Source: Methylobacterium sp. NMS14P
GTDB taxonomy: Bacteria > Pseudomonadota > Alphaproteobacteria > Rhizobiales > Beijerinckiaceae
DNA: 64,000 nt
Reading direction: 5' to 3'
Assembly: GCF_028583545.1 (NCBI RefSeq)
Contig: NZ_CP087106.1
Span: forward strand, 682,001 to 746,000
The notes under the pieces: generated by a model
The model's input: only the letters and a program-made list of their open reading frames with translations
Told to the model about the DNA's origin: nothing
The model's database searches: none
Part shown: positions 18,937 to 29,196 of the stretch, piece after piece
How the letters are laid out: every line of letters begins with the position of its first letter
Position numbering within the stretch: position 1 is the stretch's first letter
Program-made: the position numbers and the translations under genes

Positions 18937-19827
18937 TCAGAGGGCTTCCGCACCCGAGATGATCTCGATGAGTTCCTTGGTGATCATGGCCTGACGCGTC
19001 CGGTTGTAGATCAGCGTCTGCTTCTTGATCATCTCGCCCGCGTTGCGGGTCGCCGAGTCCATGGCGCTCATGCGCGCGCCCTGCTCGGAGGCGGCGTTCT
19101 CCAGGAGCGCCCGGTAGATCTGCACCGTCAGGTTCTTCGGCAGCAGCGTCTCGAGGATCGCCTCCTCGGAGGGCTCGAATTCCAGGGCGGCGTTGCCGGC
19201 CGCCGCCTTCGCGGTCGTATCGACCGCCGGCAGCTCCGCGGGGATCAGGCGCTGCGCGGTCGGGATCTGCGAGATGACCGAGCGGAACTCGGAGTAGAAC
19301 AGGGTCGCGACGTCGAACTCGCCGTTCTCGAAGCGGGTCAGGATCTTGTCGGCGATCGAGGCCGCGAACTCGTAATCCACCGGGCGGTTGCCGCGGATAT
19401 CCATGCTCTCGACGATCTGGTCGCGGTACTGCCGCCGAAGCGCGTCGAGGCCCTTCTTGCCGACCGTCATGATCTTGACGGTCTTGCCCTCGGCGGCGAG
19501 CTTCTGGGCGTGCTCCCGCACCGCGAGGCGGACGATCGACGAGTTGAACGCGCCGGCGAGGCCGCGGTCGCCCGTGCAGACCACGAGAAGGTGCGTCTGC
19601 TCGGAGCCGGTCCCGGACAGGAGCCGCGGCGCGCCGACGCCGCCGACGAGGTTGCCCGCGAGGTTGCCGAGCACAGCCGACATCTTCTCGGCGTAGGGAC
19701 GGCCCGCCTCGGCGGCCATCTGCGCCCGGCGCAGCTTGGCGGCGGCGACCATCTGCATGGCCTTGGTGATCTTCTGCGTCGCCTTCACCGAGGTGATGCG
19801 GTTGCGCAGGTCCTTCAAACTCGCCAT
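18937..19827 (-). CDS. atpG: ATP synthase F1 gamma subunit
   Basis: 296 residues, normal length. Begins [20 protein letters not shown], the conserved N-terminal helix of gamma, and ends with the C-terminal helix [20 protein letters not shown]. The Rossmann-like middle ([17 protein letters not shown]) is present. Forms the rotating central stalk. It lies between atpA and atpD; 134 bp upstream of it contains two hairpins. Confidence 0.97.
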   Translation of the reverse strand: MASLKDLRNRITSVKATQKITKAMQMVAAAKLRRAQMAAEAGRPYAEKMSAVLGNLAGNLVGGVGAPRLLSGTGSEQTHLLVVCTGDRGLAGAFNSSIVRLAVREHAQKLAAEGKTVKIMTVGKKGLDALRRQYRDQIVESMDIRGNRPVDYEFAASIADKILTRFENGEFDVATLFYSEFRSVISQIPTAQRLIPAELPAVDTTAKAAAGNAALEFEPSEEAILETLLPKNLTVQIYRALLENAASEQGARMSAMDSATRNAGEMIKKQTLIYNRTRQAMITKELIEIISGAEAL

Positions 19828-19858
19828 CGGGTGAGGTCCAGGTCCGTTCTATGGGCCT

Positions 19859-19881
19859 CTCCTTCCCTCGGCGGGAAGGAG
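19859..19881. repeat. Intergenic hairpin 1 in atpA-atpG gap
   Basis: CTCCTTCCC (19859-19867) pairs perfectly with GGGAAGGAG (19873-19881) across a five-base loop. No T-run. Related in composition to the other CCCTC-rich palindromes in the window; may control relative expression of atpA and atpG. Confidence 0.5.
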
Positions 19882-19935
19882 CCGGAAGTTCGGGCAGTGC
19901 GGCGGGGACCGGGATCCCCCCGCACCATCCAAGAT

Positions 19936-19953
19936 CCCTCCCCGGGGGGAGGG
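19936..19953. repeat. Intergenic hairpin 2 in atpA-atpG gap
   Basis: CCCTCCCC (19936-19943) pairs with GGGGAGGG (19946-19953) across two bases, so the closed helix would open slightly at the tip. It lies 8 bp after the atpA stop. Same CCCTC-type character as the hairpin at 19859. Confidence 0.45.
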
Positions 19954-19961
19954 GCCTCACA

Positions 19962-21548
<1,587 letters not shown>

Positions 21549-22121
21549 TTACCGCGCGGCCCGCATCGCGAGGCGGATACCGTTGAGCTTGGTCTTGAGG
21601 GAGGCGTCGACCATGCGCGAGCCCATCTTCACGACGAGGCCGCCGATCAGGCTGGGGTCGACCACGAGGTCGACGGCGACATCGGCCTTGGCGATGTCGC
21701 GCAGCGACGCCTTGATCTCCTCGATCACCGCGTCGGAGGGCTTCTCGGCCACACGGACCTGGGCGCGCACGATGCCCTTCGAGTCCTGGACCAGGGTCCG
21801 GAACGCGTCGATCATGTCGGGCAGCGCGAAGAGCCGGCGGTTCGAGGCCGCGAGGCGGATGAAGTTGCCGGCGAGGCCGCCGATGCCCGCCTTGTCGAGC
21901 ACGGCGCCGATGGCGGCCGCCTGCTCCTCGGCGCTGAAGACCGGGCTGCGGACGAGGCGGCGGAGATCCGCGCTCTCCTTCAGCAGCGTGTCGAATTGAT
22001 TGAGGGACTCGGCGACCGCGTCGACCTGGCGCTCGTCGCGCGCGAGCTCGAACAGGGCGGAAGCGTACCGGCCCGCCACGCCTGCGACCAGGGGACCAGC
22101 CTCGGAACCGTTCTGCGCCAC
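21549..22121 (-). CDS. atpH: ATP synthase F1 delta subunit
   Basis: 190 residues from a GTG at 22121 (MAQNGSEAGPLVAGVAGRYA), chosen because it matches the usual alphaproteobacterial N-terminus; a reading from 22259 adds 46 unconserved residues. AGRYASALFELA and the C-terminal DPSLIGGLVVKMGSRMVDAS are family signatures. Connects F1 to the peripheral stalk. First gene of the operon, so the 216-bp gap upstream should hold its promoter; I could not pick a clear one. Confidence 0.94.
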   Translation of the reverse strand: MAQNGSEAGPLVAGVAGRYASALFELARDERQVDAVAESLNQFDTLLKESADLRRLVRSPVFSAEEQAAAIGAVLDKAGIGGLAGNFIRLAASNRRLFALPDMIDAFRTLVQDSKGIVRAQVRVAEKPSDAVIEEIKASLRDIAKADVAVDLVVDPSLIGGLVVKMGSRMVDASLKTKLNGIRLAMRAAR

Positions 22122-22337
22122 CCGTCGCTCTCTTCTCTGGTTGCCCGCCCGCTCCGCGCGCTCCGGCTGGAGCGCGGTGCGTGACCGTTCGGGACGTGGG
22201 ATCGCGCCGGCAGCGGACAGGTCGAGAACTGTCCTCGCGGCGCGGCGACCGCCTAGCATGCCAGCATGGCCGCGCGCAACACGGCAGGCGCGCGTCGCTG
22301 CGCGTCAGGACGGCGGAAGTGTGACGCGGGTCCCGCT

Positions 22338-23054
22338 TCAGCAGGCGAGCCGGTCGCAGCGCCGGACGCTCGCGATCATCTTGGCCATGGCGCCGGCGCC
22401 GGGATGACCGAGGATCCCGCTGTTGCCGAGCACGTAGGACGGCGTCGCGTAGAGGCCGAGATCCGCGGCCATCCGCATCTGGCTCTTGAGCGCCGCGCGC
22501 ACCTCCTCGCTGTCGGCGATCTCCTCCACCTCCGCCTGCGGGATGCCCAGCGCGGCCGCTGCCGTGAGCGCCCCGGGTCCGTCGATGCGGCCGGGCTTGC
22601 CCAGCAGCGTCTGGTAGAAGCGCCACGCGGCCTCGGAGCCGAGCTTGCGCTGCACCGCCAGCATCACCTTGGCGGCCTGGGCGGATTGCGGCGACAGGAT
22701 CGGGTTGTGGACAAGACCGATCCGCAGCTCCGGGTCGCTGTCGTGCAGCGCGACCACGTCGGCGGCGGCCTTCCGGCAGTACGGGCAGTTGAAATCGAAG
22801 AACTCGTAGAGCGTGGTGCCGGCGTCCCGCGGCCCGACATAGGTCACGCCGCGCAGGCCCGGGATCTGGCCGGTGATCTCGCCCGGAAGGATCGAGTTCG
22901 CCACCGCGCGCCCGTCGTCGCCCGTGACAGCGACCCGCTGGCCGTAGGATTGCGCGGAGGCGGCGGTCAGGCCGGCACCGAGGCTGGCGGCTGCGGCGAG
23001 GAGGAGGCGGCGCGAAACGGGCTTCGAAACAGGCATGGGACTCGTCCGGGGCAT
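22338..23054 (-). CDS. Exported DsbA-family thiol-disulfide protein
   Basis: 238 residues from the ATG at 23054, which follows CCGGAGCGGGACAGCG. An SRRLLLAAAASLGAGLTAASA leader directs export. The mature part has the thioredoxin-fold active site FFDFNCPYCRKAAAD with a CPYC redox pair, and the cis-proline region LYATPSYVLGNSGILG. DsbA/Com1-like periplasmic oxidoreductase or disulfide isomerase. Cys residues near the C-terminus (RRCDRLAC) are unusual for the fold and could be a second redox or structural pair. Confidence 0.88.
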   Translation of the reverse strand: MPRTSPMPVSKPVSRRLLLAAAASLGAGLTAASAQSYGQRVAVTGDDGRAVANSILPGEITGQIPGLRGVTYVGPRDAGTTLYEFFDFNCPYCRKAAADVVALHDSDPELRIGLVHNPILSPQSAQAAKVMLAVQRKLGSEAAWRFYQTLLGKPGRIDGPGALTAAAALGIPQAEVEEIADSEEVRAALKSQMRMAADLGLYATPSYVLGNSGILGHPGAGAMAKMIASVRRCDRLAC

Positions 23055-23154
23055 CGCTGTCCCGCTCCGGCCGCGCCGAAGCGGAGCCGGACCAGAACCA
23101 GGGTGTCGAGTCGGTTTGATGGCCGCGCGGCGTGAACGTGGCCCTACCGCAGGG

Positions 23155-23781
23155 CTAGCGCAGCCCCTTCGGCCGGTCGCCGGTCGCCCAGGCCAGGGCC
23201 TGCTCCAGCCGGTCGTTGCCCCAGAACAGCTCGCCGTCGTCGGCCAGGAAGGTCGGCGCCCCGTAGATTCCGCGGGAGCGCGCCTCCTCGACGCTGACCC
23301 GCAGCTTCGTCTTGTTGGCCTCGGCGGCGGCGGCCCGCACGGTCTGCGTGCCGTCGAGCCCGAGCGAATCGAGGATCTCCGCCACGGCCGCCGGCTCCGC
23401 GATCGAGCGGCCCTCGGCGAAGCTCGCGGTGAACACCGCCTTCGAGAACGGCACCAGCCACGGCTGGTCCTGGCCGAGGATCGCGACCCGCACCGCGCTG
23501 AGACTGTTCTGCGGAAACTGGGCCGGGCGCGTCACCGGCGGCAGGCCGAGGCGCGCGGCCTCGCGCTCGACGTCGCGCCACATGTTCTTGCCCTTGGCCG
23601 CGTAGAGGTTGAACGGCGAGGTGGTCCAGCCCTGCGCGGCGAAGAGCGGCCCGACCAGGAAGGGGCGCCACCGGATCGCCACGTCCGCCTCGGCGGCGGC
23701 GGCCTCGACGCGCATGGCCGCGAGGTAGGAGTAGGTGGAGGCGAATTCGTACCAGAACTCCAGAATTGGCTGGCGCGCCAT
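23155..23781 (-). CDS. 2-hydroxychromene-2-carboxylate isomerase-like protein
   Basis: 208 residues from the ATG at 23781 (MARQPILEFWYEFASTYSYL). A DsbA-type thioredoxin fold with Ser/Thr instead of CxxC at the active site, the mark of the HCCA isomerase/kappa-GST branch; the cis-Pro region is RGIYGAPTFLADDGELFWGNDR. No signal peptide, so cytosolic. Predicted glutathione-dependent isomerase of aromatic-degradation type, though many homologues have unknown substrates. Sits 100 bp from the exported DsbA-like gene on the same strand. Confidence 0.88.
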   Translation of the reverse strand: MARQPILEFWYEFASTYSYLAAMRVEAAAAEADVAIRWRPFLVGPLFAAQGWTTSPFNLYAAKGKNMWRDVEREAARLGLPPVTRPAQFPQNSLSAVRVAILGQDQPWLVPFSKAVFTASFAEGRSIAEPAAVAEILDSLGLDGTQTVRAAAAEANKTKLRVSVEEARSRGIYGAPTFLADDGELFWGNDRLEQALAWATGDRPKGLR

Positions 23782-23993
23782 AGACTTCGCTTCTCCGATG
23801 CACTCTCGCGGCGATGACGGCTTGCAACGCCCGCGCCGTTTCTGACACAGCCGCAAGGCCGCCGTGAGGCGAAACGCGGCCGATCCTCCGGCATCTGGGC
23901 TACGCGCGAGACGGCGCGCCGGTTGCAGGCCGGTGACACCCGCGATAAGCCGCAGACGCCGAGCCAGATCCCTCGCCCAGTTCCGGAAGCCGC

Positions 23994-25232
23994 ATGTCCG
24001 TCCCCGCGAAGAGCCCTGTGAAGAAGGTCGTGCTGGCCTATTCCGGCGGCCTCGACACATCGATCATCCTGAAGTGGCTGCAGACCACCTACGGCTGCGA
24101 GGTCGTGACCTTCACGGCCGATCTCGGGCAGGGCGAGGAGCTGGAGCCCGCCCGCCGCAAGGCGGAGCTGCTCGGCATCAAGCCCGAGAACATCTACATC
24201 GAGGACCTGCGCGAGGAATTCGTCCGCGACTACGTCTTCCCGATGTTCCGGGCGAACGCCGTCTACGAGGGCGTCTACCTGCTCGGCACATCGATCGCCC
24301 GGCCGCTGATCGCCAAGAAGCAGATCGAGATCGCCGAACGCGTCGGCGCCGACGCGGTCTGCCACGGCGCCACCGGCAAGGGGAACGACCAGGTCCGGTT
24401 CGAGCTCGGCTACTACGCGCTCAAGCCCGACGTCACGGTGATCGCGCCCTGGCGCGAGTGGGACCTGCGCTCGCGCGAGCAGCTCATCGCCTTCGCCGAG
24501 CAGCACCAGATCCCGATCGCCAAGGACAAGCGCGGCGAGAGCCCGTTCTCGGTGGACGCCAACCTCCTGCACGCCTCCTCGGAGGGAAAGGTGCTGGAGG
24601 ATCCGGCCGTCGAGGTGCCGGACTACGTCTACTCGCGCACGCTGTCCCCCGAGGAGGCGCCCGACCAGCCGACGATCATCACGATCGGATTCGAGCGCGG
24701 CGACGCGGTCTCGATCGACGGCGAGGCTCTGTCGCCCGCGAGCCTGCTGGCCAAGCTCAACGAGCTCGGCCGCGCCAACGGCATCGGCCGGCTCGACCTG
24801 GTGGAGAACCGCTTCGTCGGCATGAAGAGCCGCGGCATGTACGAGACGCCCGGCGGCACGATCCTGCTGCCGGCGCACCGGGCCATCGAGTCGATCACGC
24901 TGGACCGGGGCGCCGCCCACCTCAAGGACCAGCTCATGCCGCAATACGCCGAGCTGATCTACAACGGCTTCTGGTTCTCGCCGGAGCGCGAGATGATCCA
25001 GGCCCTGATCGACAAGAGCCAGGAGAAGGTGACCGGCACGGTGCGGCTGAAGCTCTACAAGGGCGGCGTCCACGTGATCGGCCGCGAGAGCCCGCACTCG
25101 CTCTACGACCAGGATCTGGTGACCTTCGAGGAGGGCGCCGTCGCCTACGATCACCGCGACGCGGCGGGCTTCATCAAGCTCAACGCCCTGCGGCTGCGCA
25201 CGCTGGCCCAGCGCAAGAAGCGCGAGGGCTGA
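23994..25232 (+). CDS. argG: Argininosuccinate synthase
   Basis: 412 residues, normal length. The PP-loop [16 protein letters not shown] (residues ~12-27) binds ATP, and [19 protein letters not shown] (~124-142) is the second family signature. Condenses citrulline and aspartate to argininosuccinate in arginine synthesis. Monocistronic: the next plus-strand gene is far away and a hairpin follows at 25241. The partner lyase argH is not in the window; the lyase-like gene at 48.2 kb is exported and is not a replacement. Confidence 0.97.
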   Translation: MSVPAKSPVKKVVLAYSGGLDTSIILKWLQTTYGCEVVTFTADLGQGEELEPARRKAELLGIKPENIYIEDLREEFVRDYVFPMFRANAVYEGVYLLGTSIARPLIAKKQIEIAERVGADAVCHGATGKGNDQVRFELGYYALKPDVTVIAPWREWDLRSREQLIAFAEQHQIPIAKDKRGESPFSVDANLLHASSEGKVLEDPAVEVPDYVYSRTLSPEEAPDQPTIITIGFERGDAVSIDGEALSPASLLAKLNELGRANGIGRLDLVENRFVGMKSRGMYETPGGTILLPAHRAIESITLDRGAAHLKDQLMPQYAELIYNGFWFSPEREMIQALIDKSQEKVTGTVRLKLYKGGVHVIGRESPHSLYDQDLVTFEEGAVAYDHRDAAGFIKLNALRLRTLAQRKKREG

Positions 25233-25240
25233 GCCCGCTT

Positions 25241-25268
25241 CCGGTCGCCGCCGCGCGGCAGCGACCGG
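25241..25268. terminator. Bidirectional hairpin after argG
   Basis: CCGGTCGC (25241-25248) pairs with GCGACCGG (25261-25268); the loop contains a further small palindrome CCGCGCGG. It sits between two convergent stops (argG at 25232, hypothetical gene at 25278), a place where a shared terminator is expected. No T-run. Confidence 0.45.
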
Positions 25269-25277
25269 CCGCACCCG

Positions 25278-25922
25278 TCAGGCGGGAAGCCAGCGCTCGG
25301 CGCCCCGCCGGAAATCGCCGGGCCCGAGATCGGCGTAGCGGAGGAAGATCTGCAGGGCGGGCTGCAGCTCGCGGTGGAGACGCACGAGGCGCGTCTCCGC
25401 GTCCTCGTCGTCGTTCGCGGCCGCGCCCGGCACGGCGGCGAGAAGACGCTTCATCGCCACGGTGTAGGCGCCGTCCCCGCCGTAGGGCCGCTCCGGGTCG
25501 ACGCGCGGCACGCCCTGCTCGGCGTTCCAACCGATCGCGAGGCGCGGGATCAGCGCGAGGTGCTCGGGTGTCACCGCGAAGGTGATGACGTCCGGCGTCT
25601 CGCCGGTCGCCGCGTCCCGGAAGACGTCGCCGACCGCGTCCGGGTCGAGCTTCGCCAGACCGTTGTGGTACTGGTACCGTCCCGGCTTCAGCTGCGCGTT
25701 CTGGACGAAGATCGCGAGGCCGTCCTCCAGCGCCCGGTGCTCCTCCTCGGCGCCCTCATCGTCGCCGGTGACGTTGGCGATGTCGCCGTCGCGATCCAGG
25801 CTGCCGTACGGCGCCGTGGGGTGGACGGTCGGCGCGCCCGGCGCGGTGCCGCCCCAGGCGACGACCATCCGGCGGATCAGGGCGATGCGCTCCAGGCTCA
25901 GGTCGTAAACGGCATCGCTCAT
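25278..25922 (-). CDS. Unrecognised protein with an internal two-fold repeat
   Basis: 214 residues, soluble and acidic, no signal peptide. I do not recognise a domain. The two halves align: residues ~12-41 (IALIRRMVVAWGG... PTAPYGSLD) match ~121-150 (LALIPRLAIGWNA... PERPYGGDG), and residues ~62-82 (ALEDGLAIFVQNAQLKPGRYQ) match ~186-204 (ELQPALQIFLRYADLGPGDFR). This points to an old duplication of an ~80-residue unit. It is convergent with argG and lies downstream of mtgA on the same strand. Confidence 0.72.
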   Translation of the reverse strand: MSDAVYDLSLERIALIRRMVVAWGGTAPGAPTVHPTAPYGSLDRDGDIANVTGDDEGAEEEHRALEDGLAIFVQNAQLKPGRYQYHNGLAKLDPDAVGDVFRDAATGETPDVITFAVTPEHLALIPRLAIGWNAEQGVPRVDPERPYGGDGAYTVAMKRLLAAVPGAAANDDEDAETRLVRLHRELQPALQIFLRYADLGPGDFRRGAERWLPA

Positions 25923-25984
25923 CGTGGGTCGGTCCCGGGTCTCACGCTTGGAAGGCCCGTCTTACAGAGGCGAACCGCCCCCTG

Positions 25985-26722
25985 CTACCGCCGCAGGCAG
26001 CCCGTCAGCCCGTCGATCTGCCCCATCATGGCCTGGATCCGCGCGGCCCGGCGGCGCACGCCGGGCGAGGGCCGGCCGGCGCTGCGGGTGATCGGGTTCG
26101 GCAGGACGGCGGCGAGGAGGGCGGCCTCGTTGCGGGTTAGCCGGCTCGCGTCCTTGCCGAACCAGTGCCGGCTCGCGGCCTGCGCGCCGTAGATCCCGTC
26201 GCCCCACTCGGCGACGTTGAGGTAGATCTCCATCATGCGGCGCTTGCCCCAGAGCGTGTCGAGCGCCAGCGCCAGCGGGATCTCGATCGCCTTGCGGACG
26301 TAGGAGCGGCCGGGCCACAGGAAGACGTTCTTGACCGTCTGCATGGCGATCGTGGAGGCGCCGCGACTCGGGGAATCCTCGTCCTCGACCACGTCGCGGA
26401 TCGCGCCGAAATCGACGCCGTGATCCAGGCAGAAGCGCTGATCCTCCGAGGCGATCACGGCCTGGGGCAGGGCCGGCGCGATGGCGGAGAGCGGGACCGG
26501 ATCGCGGCTCACCGGCTGAAGCGTCAACCACCGTCCCAGCATCAGGGTCGACGGCGGCATCACCGCGCTATAGACGAGCGCCAACGTCAGCGCGAGGACG
26601 AACCCGACGGCGGGGAGCAGCAGCAGCGCTCCCACGACCCGGCGGACGCGGCCGGAACGGCGCGGGCGCGCGAGCGGAAGGTCGCGACCTGCCGTCTCCC
26701 GCCTGCGTCGAGCCCCATCCAC
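25985..26722 (-). CDS. mtgA: Monofunctional peptidoglycan transglycosylase
   Basis: Family GT51, 245 residues from a GTG at 26722. One N-terminal transmembrane span (VVGALLLLPAVGFVLALTLALV) is followed by the transglycosylase motifs IASEDQRFCLDHGVD (catalytic Glu), RGASTIAMQTVKNVFLW and EIYLNVAEWGDGIYGAQAAS. No penicillin-binding transpeptidase domain. Polymerises lipid II into glycan strands at the outer face of the inner membrane. The start is uncertain: the open reading extends to 26818, but that would overlap the divergent prenyl synthase gene. Confidence 0.9.
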   Translation of the reverse strand: MDGARRRRETAGRDLPLARPRRSGRVRRVVGALLLLPAVGFVLALTLALVYSAVMPPSTLMLGRWLTLQPVSRDPVPLSAIAPALPQAVIASEDQRFCLDHGVDFGAIRDVVEDEDSPSRGASTIAMQTVKNVFLWPGRSYVRKAIEIPLALALDTLWGKRRMMEIYLNVAEWGDGIYGAQAASRHWFGKDASRLTRNEAALLAAVLPNPITRSAGRPSPGVRRRAARIQAMMGQIDGLTGCLRR

Positions 26723-26790
26723 CGTGAGTCCGTCCCCGCCCAACTGACACCCGATAGATTTCCGCAAGGCCAGGACCGGACGTAAGCCCG

Positions 26791-27762
26791 ATGACCCCGA
26801 CCCCCTCAACGCAGGCACCGACCGGTTCGGTCAAGGCAGTCACGCCGGCCGCCGATTTTACCCACAGGTTGACGGAGGTCGCCGGCACGGTCGAGACCTT
26901 CCTGGTCGAGCGCCTCGGCCCCGCGGTCGGCCCCGGCGAGATCGCCCGGCCGCCGCGCCTGATGGAGGCGATGCGCCACGCCGTGCTCGGCGGCGGCAAG
27001 CGCCTCCGGCCGTTCCTGGCCATCGAGACCGCCCGGATGCTCGGCGGCTCCGAGGCCGCCGCGCTGGCGGCCGGCGCCGGCGTCGAGCTGGTCCACTGCT
27101 ACAGCCTCGTCCACGACGACCTGCCGGCGATGGACGACGACGACATGCGCCGCGGCAAGCCCACGGTCCACAAGGCCTACGACGAGGCCACCGCCATCCT
27201 GGTCGGCGACGCGCTGCAGACGCTGGCCTTCGAGATCGTCGCCGACCCGACCTGGCAGCCGGACGCGTGCATCCGCGCCGATCTCGTGCTCGGCCTCGCC
27301 CGCGCCTCGGGCCTGGGCGGCATGGTCGGCGGCCAGCTCCTCGACCTCACCGCCGAGGGCCGGTTCGGCGCGGCCAACATGGACGTGGACGACACCCTTC
27401 GGATGCAGGCGATGAAGACCGGGGCGATCCTGGCCTTCTCGGTGGAGGCCGGCGCGATCGTCGGCGGTGCCGACAAGGACCAGCAGGCCGCGCTCCTGCG
27501 CTACGGCCTCGCCCTGGGGCAGGCCTTCCAGATCGCCGACGACATCCTCGACCGGGAGGCCTCGCCCGAGGCCATGGGCAAGGCCACCGGCAAGGACAAG
27601 GATGCCGGCAAGGCGACGCTCGTCGACCGTCTCGGCATCGACGGCGCCCGCGCCGAGTGCGACCGCCTCGTCGGCGTCTGCGAGGACGCGGTGTCGTCCT
27701 GGGGGGAGGGCGCCCGCGTCCTGCGCGACGCCGCTCGCTTCACGGTCGCCCGCAAGACCTGA
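26791..27762 (+). CDS. ispA: Polyprenyl (farnesyl) diphosphate synthase
   Basis: 323 residues. Both aspartate-rich motifs are present: HDDLPAMDDDDMRRGKP (FARM, residues ~109-125) and FQIADDILD (SARM, ~247-255). The residues just before the first motif (CYSLVHDD) are of the type II bacterial FPP synthase form, so a C15 product is most likely, though C20 cannot be excluded. Makes farnesyl diphosphate from IPP and DMAPP for quinone, hopanoid and carotenoid synthesis. Divergent from mtgA with 68 bp between starts. Confidence 0.93.
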   Translation: MTPTPSTQAPTGSVKAVTPAADFTHRLTEVAGTVETFLVERLGPAVGPGEIARPPRLMEAMRHAVLGGGKRLRPFLAIETARMLGGSEAAALAAGAGVELVHCYSLVHDDLPAMDDDDMRRGKPTVHKAYDEATAILVGDALQTLAFEIVADPTWQPDACIRADLVLGLARASGLGGMVGGQLLDLTAEGRFGAANMDVDDTLRMQAMKTGAILAFSVEAGAIVGGADKDQQAALLRYGLALGQAFQIADDILDREASPEAMGKATGKDKDAGKATLVDRLGIDGARAECDRLVGVCEDAVSSWGEGARVLRDAARFTVARKT

Positions 27763-27770
27763 TCGCGCCG

Positions 27771-27786
27771 GGCGGGGAAACCCGCC
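27771..27786 (+). terminator. GAAA-tetraloop hairpin after ispA
   Basis: GGCGGG (27771-27776), GAAA loop, CCCGCC (27781-27786), 8 bp past the stop. No T-run; a plausible weak terminator. The rest of the gap to 27972 shows nothing recognisable. Confidence 0.4.
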
Positions 27787-27972
27787 TGCCGCCTCGGGCG
27801 GCCGGGCCGGCCCCGGCGGCCCGACCAGCGCGCGCGCCGCGACCCGAAAGCGGTCGGCGCGCCACGGGCGATCGCGGCGCCACCGGATCGACACGCTCCG
27901 CGAGGCGGACCCGCGCCGTCCCGAACGAGGCGATCCGAACCGGACGCGGGGCCACGGAGCGCGCGGCGCCCG

Positions 27973-29196
27973 TCAGAGCCGGTTGTTCTTGTTGTGGACG
28001 TCGAGGCAAACGGCGGCGAGCAGGACGACGCCCTTGATCACCTGCTGCCAGTCGACGCCGATCCCCAGGATCGACATGCCGTTGTTCATGATGCCGATGA
28101 TGAAGGCGCCGATCACGACGCCCGAGACCTTGCCGATGCCGCCGGCCGCCGAGGCGCCGCCGATGAAGCAAGCGGCGATCACGTCGAGCTCCATCCCGAC
28201 GCCGGCCTTGGAGTTCGCGGTGTTGAGCCGGGCGACGAAGATCATGCCGGCGAGGCCCGCCAGCGCGCCCATGTTGGCGAAGGTCAGGAAGGTCAGCCGC
28301 TCGGTCTTGATGCCCGAGAGGCGCGCGGCCTTGATGTTCCCGCCCAGCGCGTAGATCCGGCGCCCGATCGTCGTCCGCGTTGTCACGAAGTCGTAGAGCG
28401 TCACCAGCACCAGCAGCACGAGCAGGACGTTGGGCAGCCCCCGGTAGGCGCTCATCTGCCAGGCGAAGGCCAGGATCAGGATGGCGGTCACGCCGTTGCG
28501 GCCGATGAACGCCGCCGGAGATTCGGCCGCACTGCCGTTCCGCAGCCGCGCCTGCCGCCGTCGCCAGCTCAGCCCGGTCAGCGTCGCGACCAGCGCGACG
28601 GCGATCAGGACGGCGGTCCAGGGTCCGGCGCCGTTGACGAGGAAGCCCTTGGCGAGGAGCTGGAACACCTCCGGGAAGGGTCCGATGGAGGCGCCCTGGA
28701 GCAGCACCTGCGTCAGGCCGCGGAACACCATCATGCCGGCCAGGGTGACGATGAAGCTCGGTATGGCGAGGTAGGCCACGAAGTAGCCCTGCAGACCGCC
28801 GATGACCGCTCCCACCGCGAGGCACAGGAGAGCGGCCGAGAACGGGTCGACGTGGAAGCGGACCATCAGCAGGGCGGCGAGCGCCCCCACGAAACCGACC
28901 ACCGAGCCGATCGACAGGTCGATATGACCGGCCACGATGACCAGCAGCATCCCGAGCGCCATCACGACGACGTAGCTGTTCTGGAGGATCAGGTTGGTCA
29001 GGTTCAGTGGCTGGAACAGGACGCCGCCCGTCGCGACCTCGAAGAACAATGTGATCACCGCCAGCGCGACGACGAGCCCGTAGGCGCGCAGCTGCGCCAT
29101 CGGCAGGCGGCCGCGCCGGGCCCCAACCGCGCTCGCGGCGGCCGGGACGATGTCGCGATCGGGGCTCATGGACTTGCTCGCTGTGACGTCGGTCAT
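27973..29196 (-). CDS. gguB: Multiple-sugar ABC transporter permease
   Basis: 407 residues with about ten hydrophobic spans, of the XylH/MmsB/GguB type: [20 protein letters not shown] and [20 protein letters not shown] (with the following [14 protein letters not shown]) are diagnostic of sugar permeases in this branch. Inner-membrane channel of a monosaccharide importer working with the ATPase and the ChvE-type binding protein upstream. Start ATG at 29196 overlaps the gguA stop as ATGA, so the two are translationally coupled. The open reading upstream of it is a shadow. Confidence 0.92.
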   Translation of the reverse strand: MTDVTASKSMSPDRDIVPAAASAVGARRGRLPMAQLRAYGLVVALAVITLFFEVATGGVLFQPLNLTNLILQNSYVVVMALGMLLVIVAGHIDLSIGSVVGFVGALAALLMVRFHVDPFSAALLCLAVGAVIGGLQGYFVAYLAIPSFIVTLAGMMVFRGLTQVLLQGASIGPFPEVFQLLAKGFLVNGAGPWTAVLIAVALVATLTGLSWRRRQARLRNGSAAESPAAFIGRNGVTAILILAFAWQMSAYRGLPNVLLVLLVLVTLYDFVTTRTTIGRRIYALGGNIKAARLSGIKTERLTFLTFANMGALAGLAGMIFVARLNTANSKAGVGMELDVIAACFIGGASAAGGIGKVSGVVIGAFIIGIMNNGMSILGIGVDWQQVIKGVVLLAAVCLDVHNKNNRL

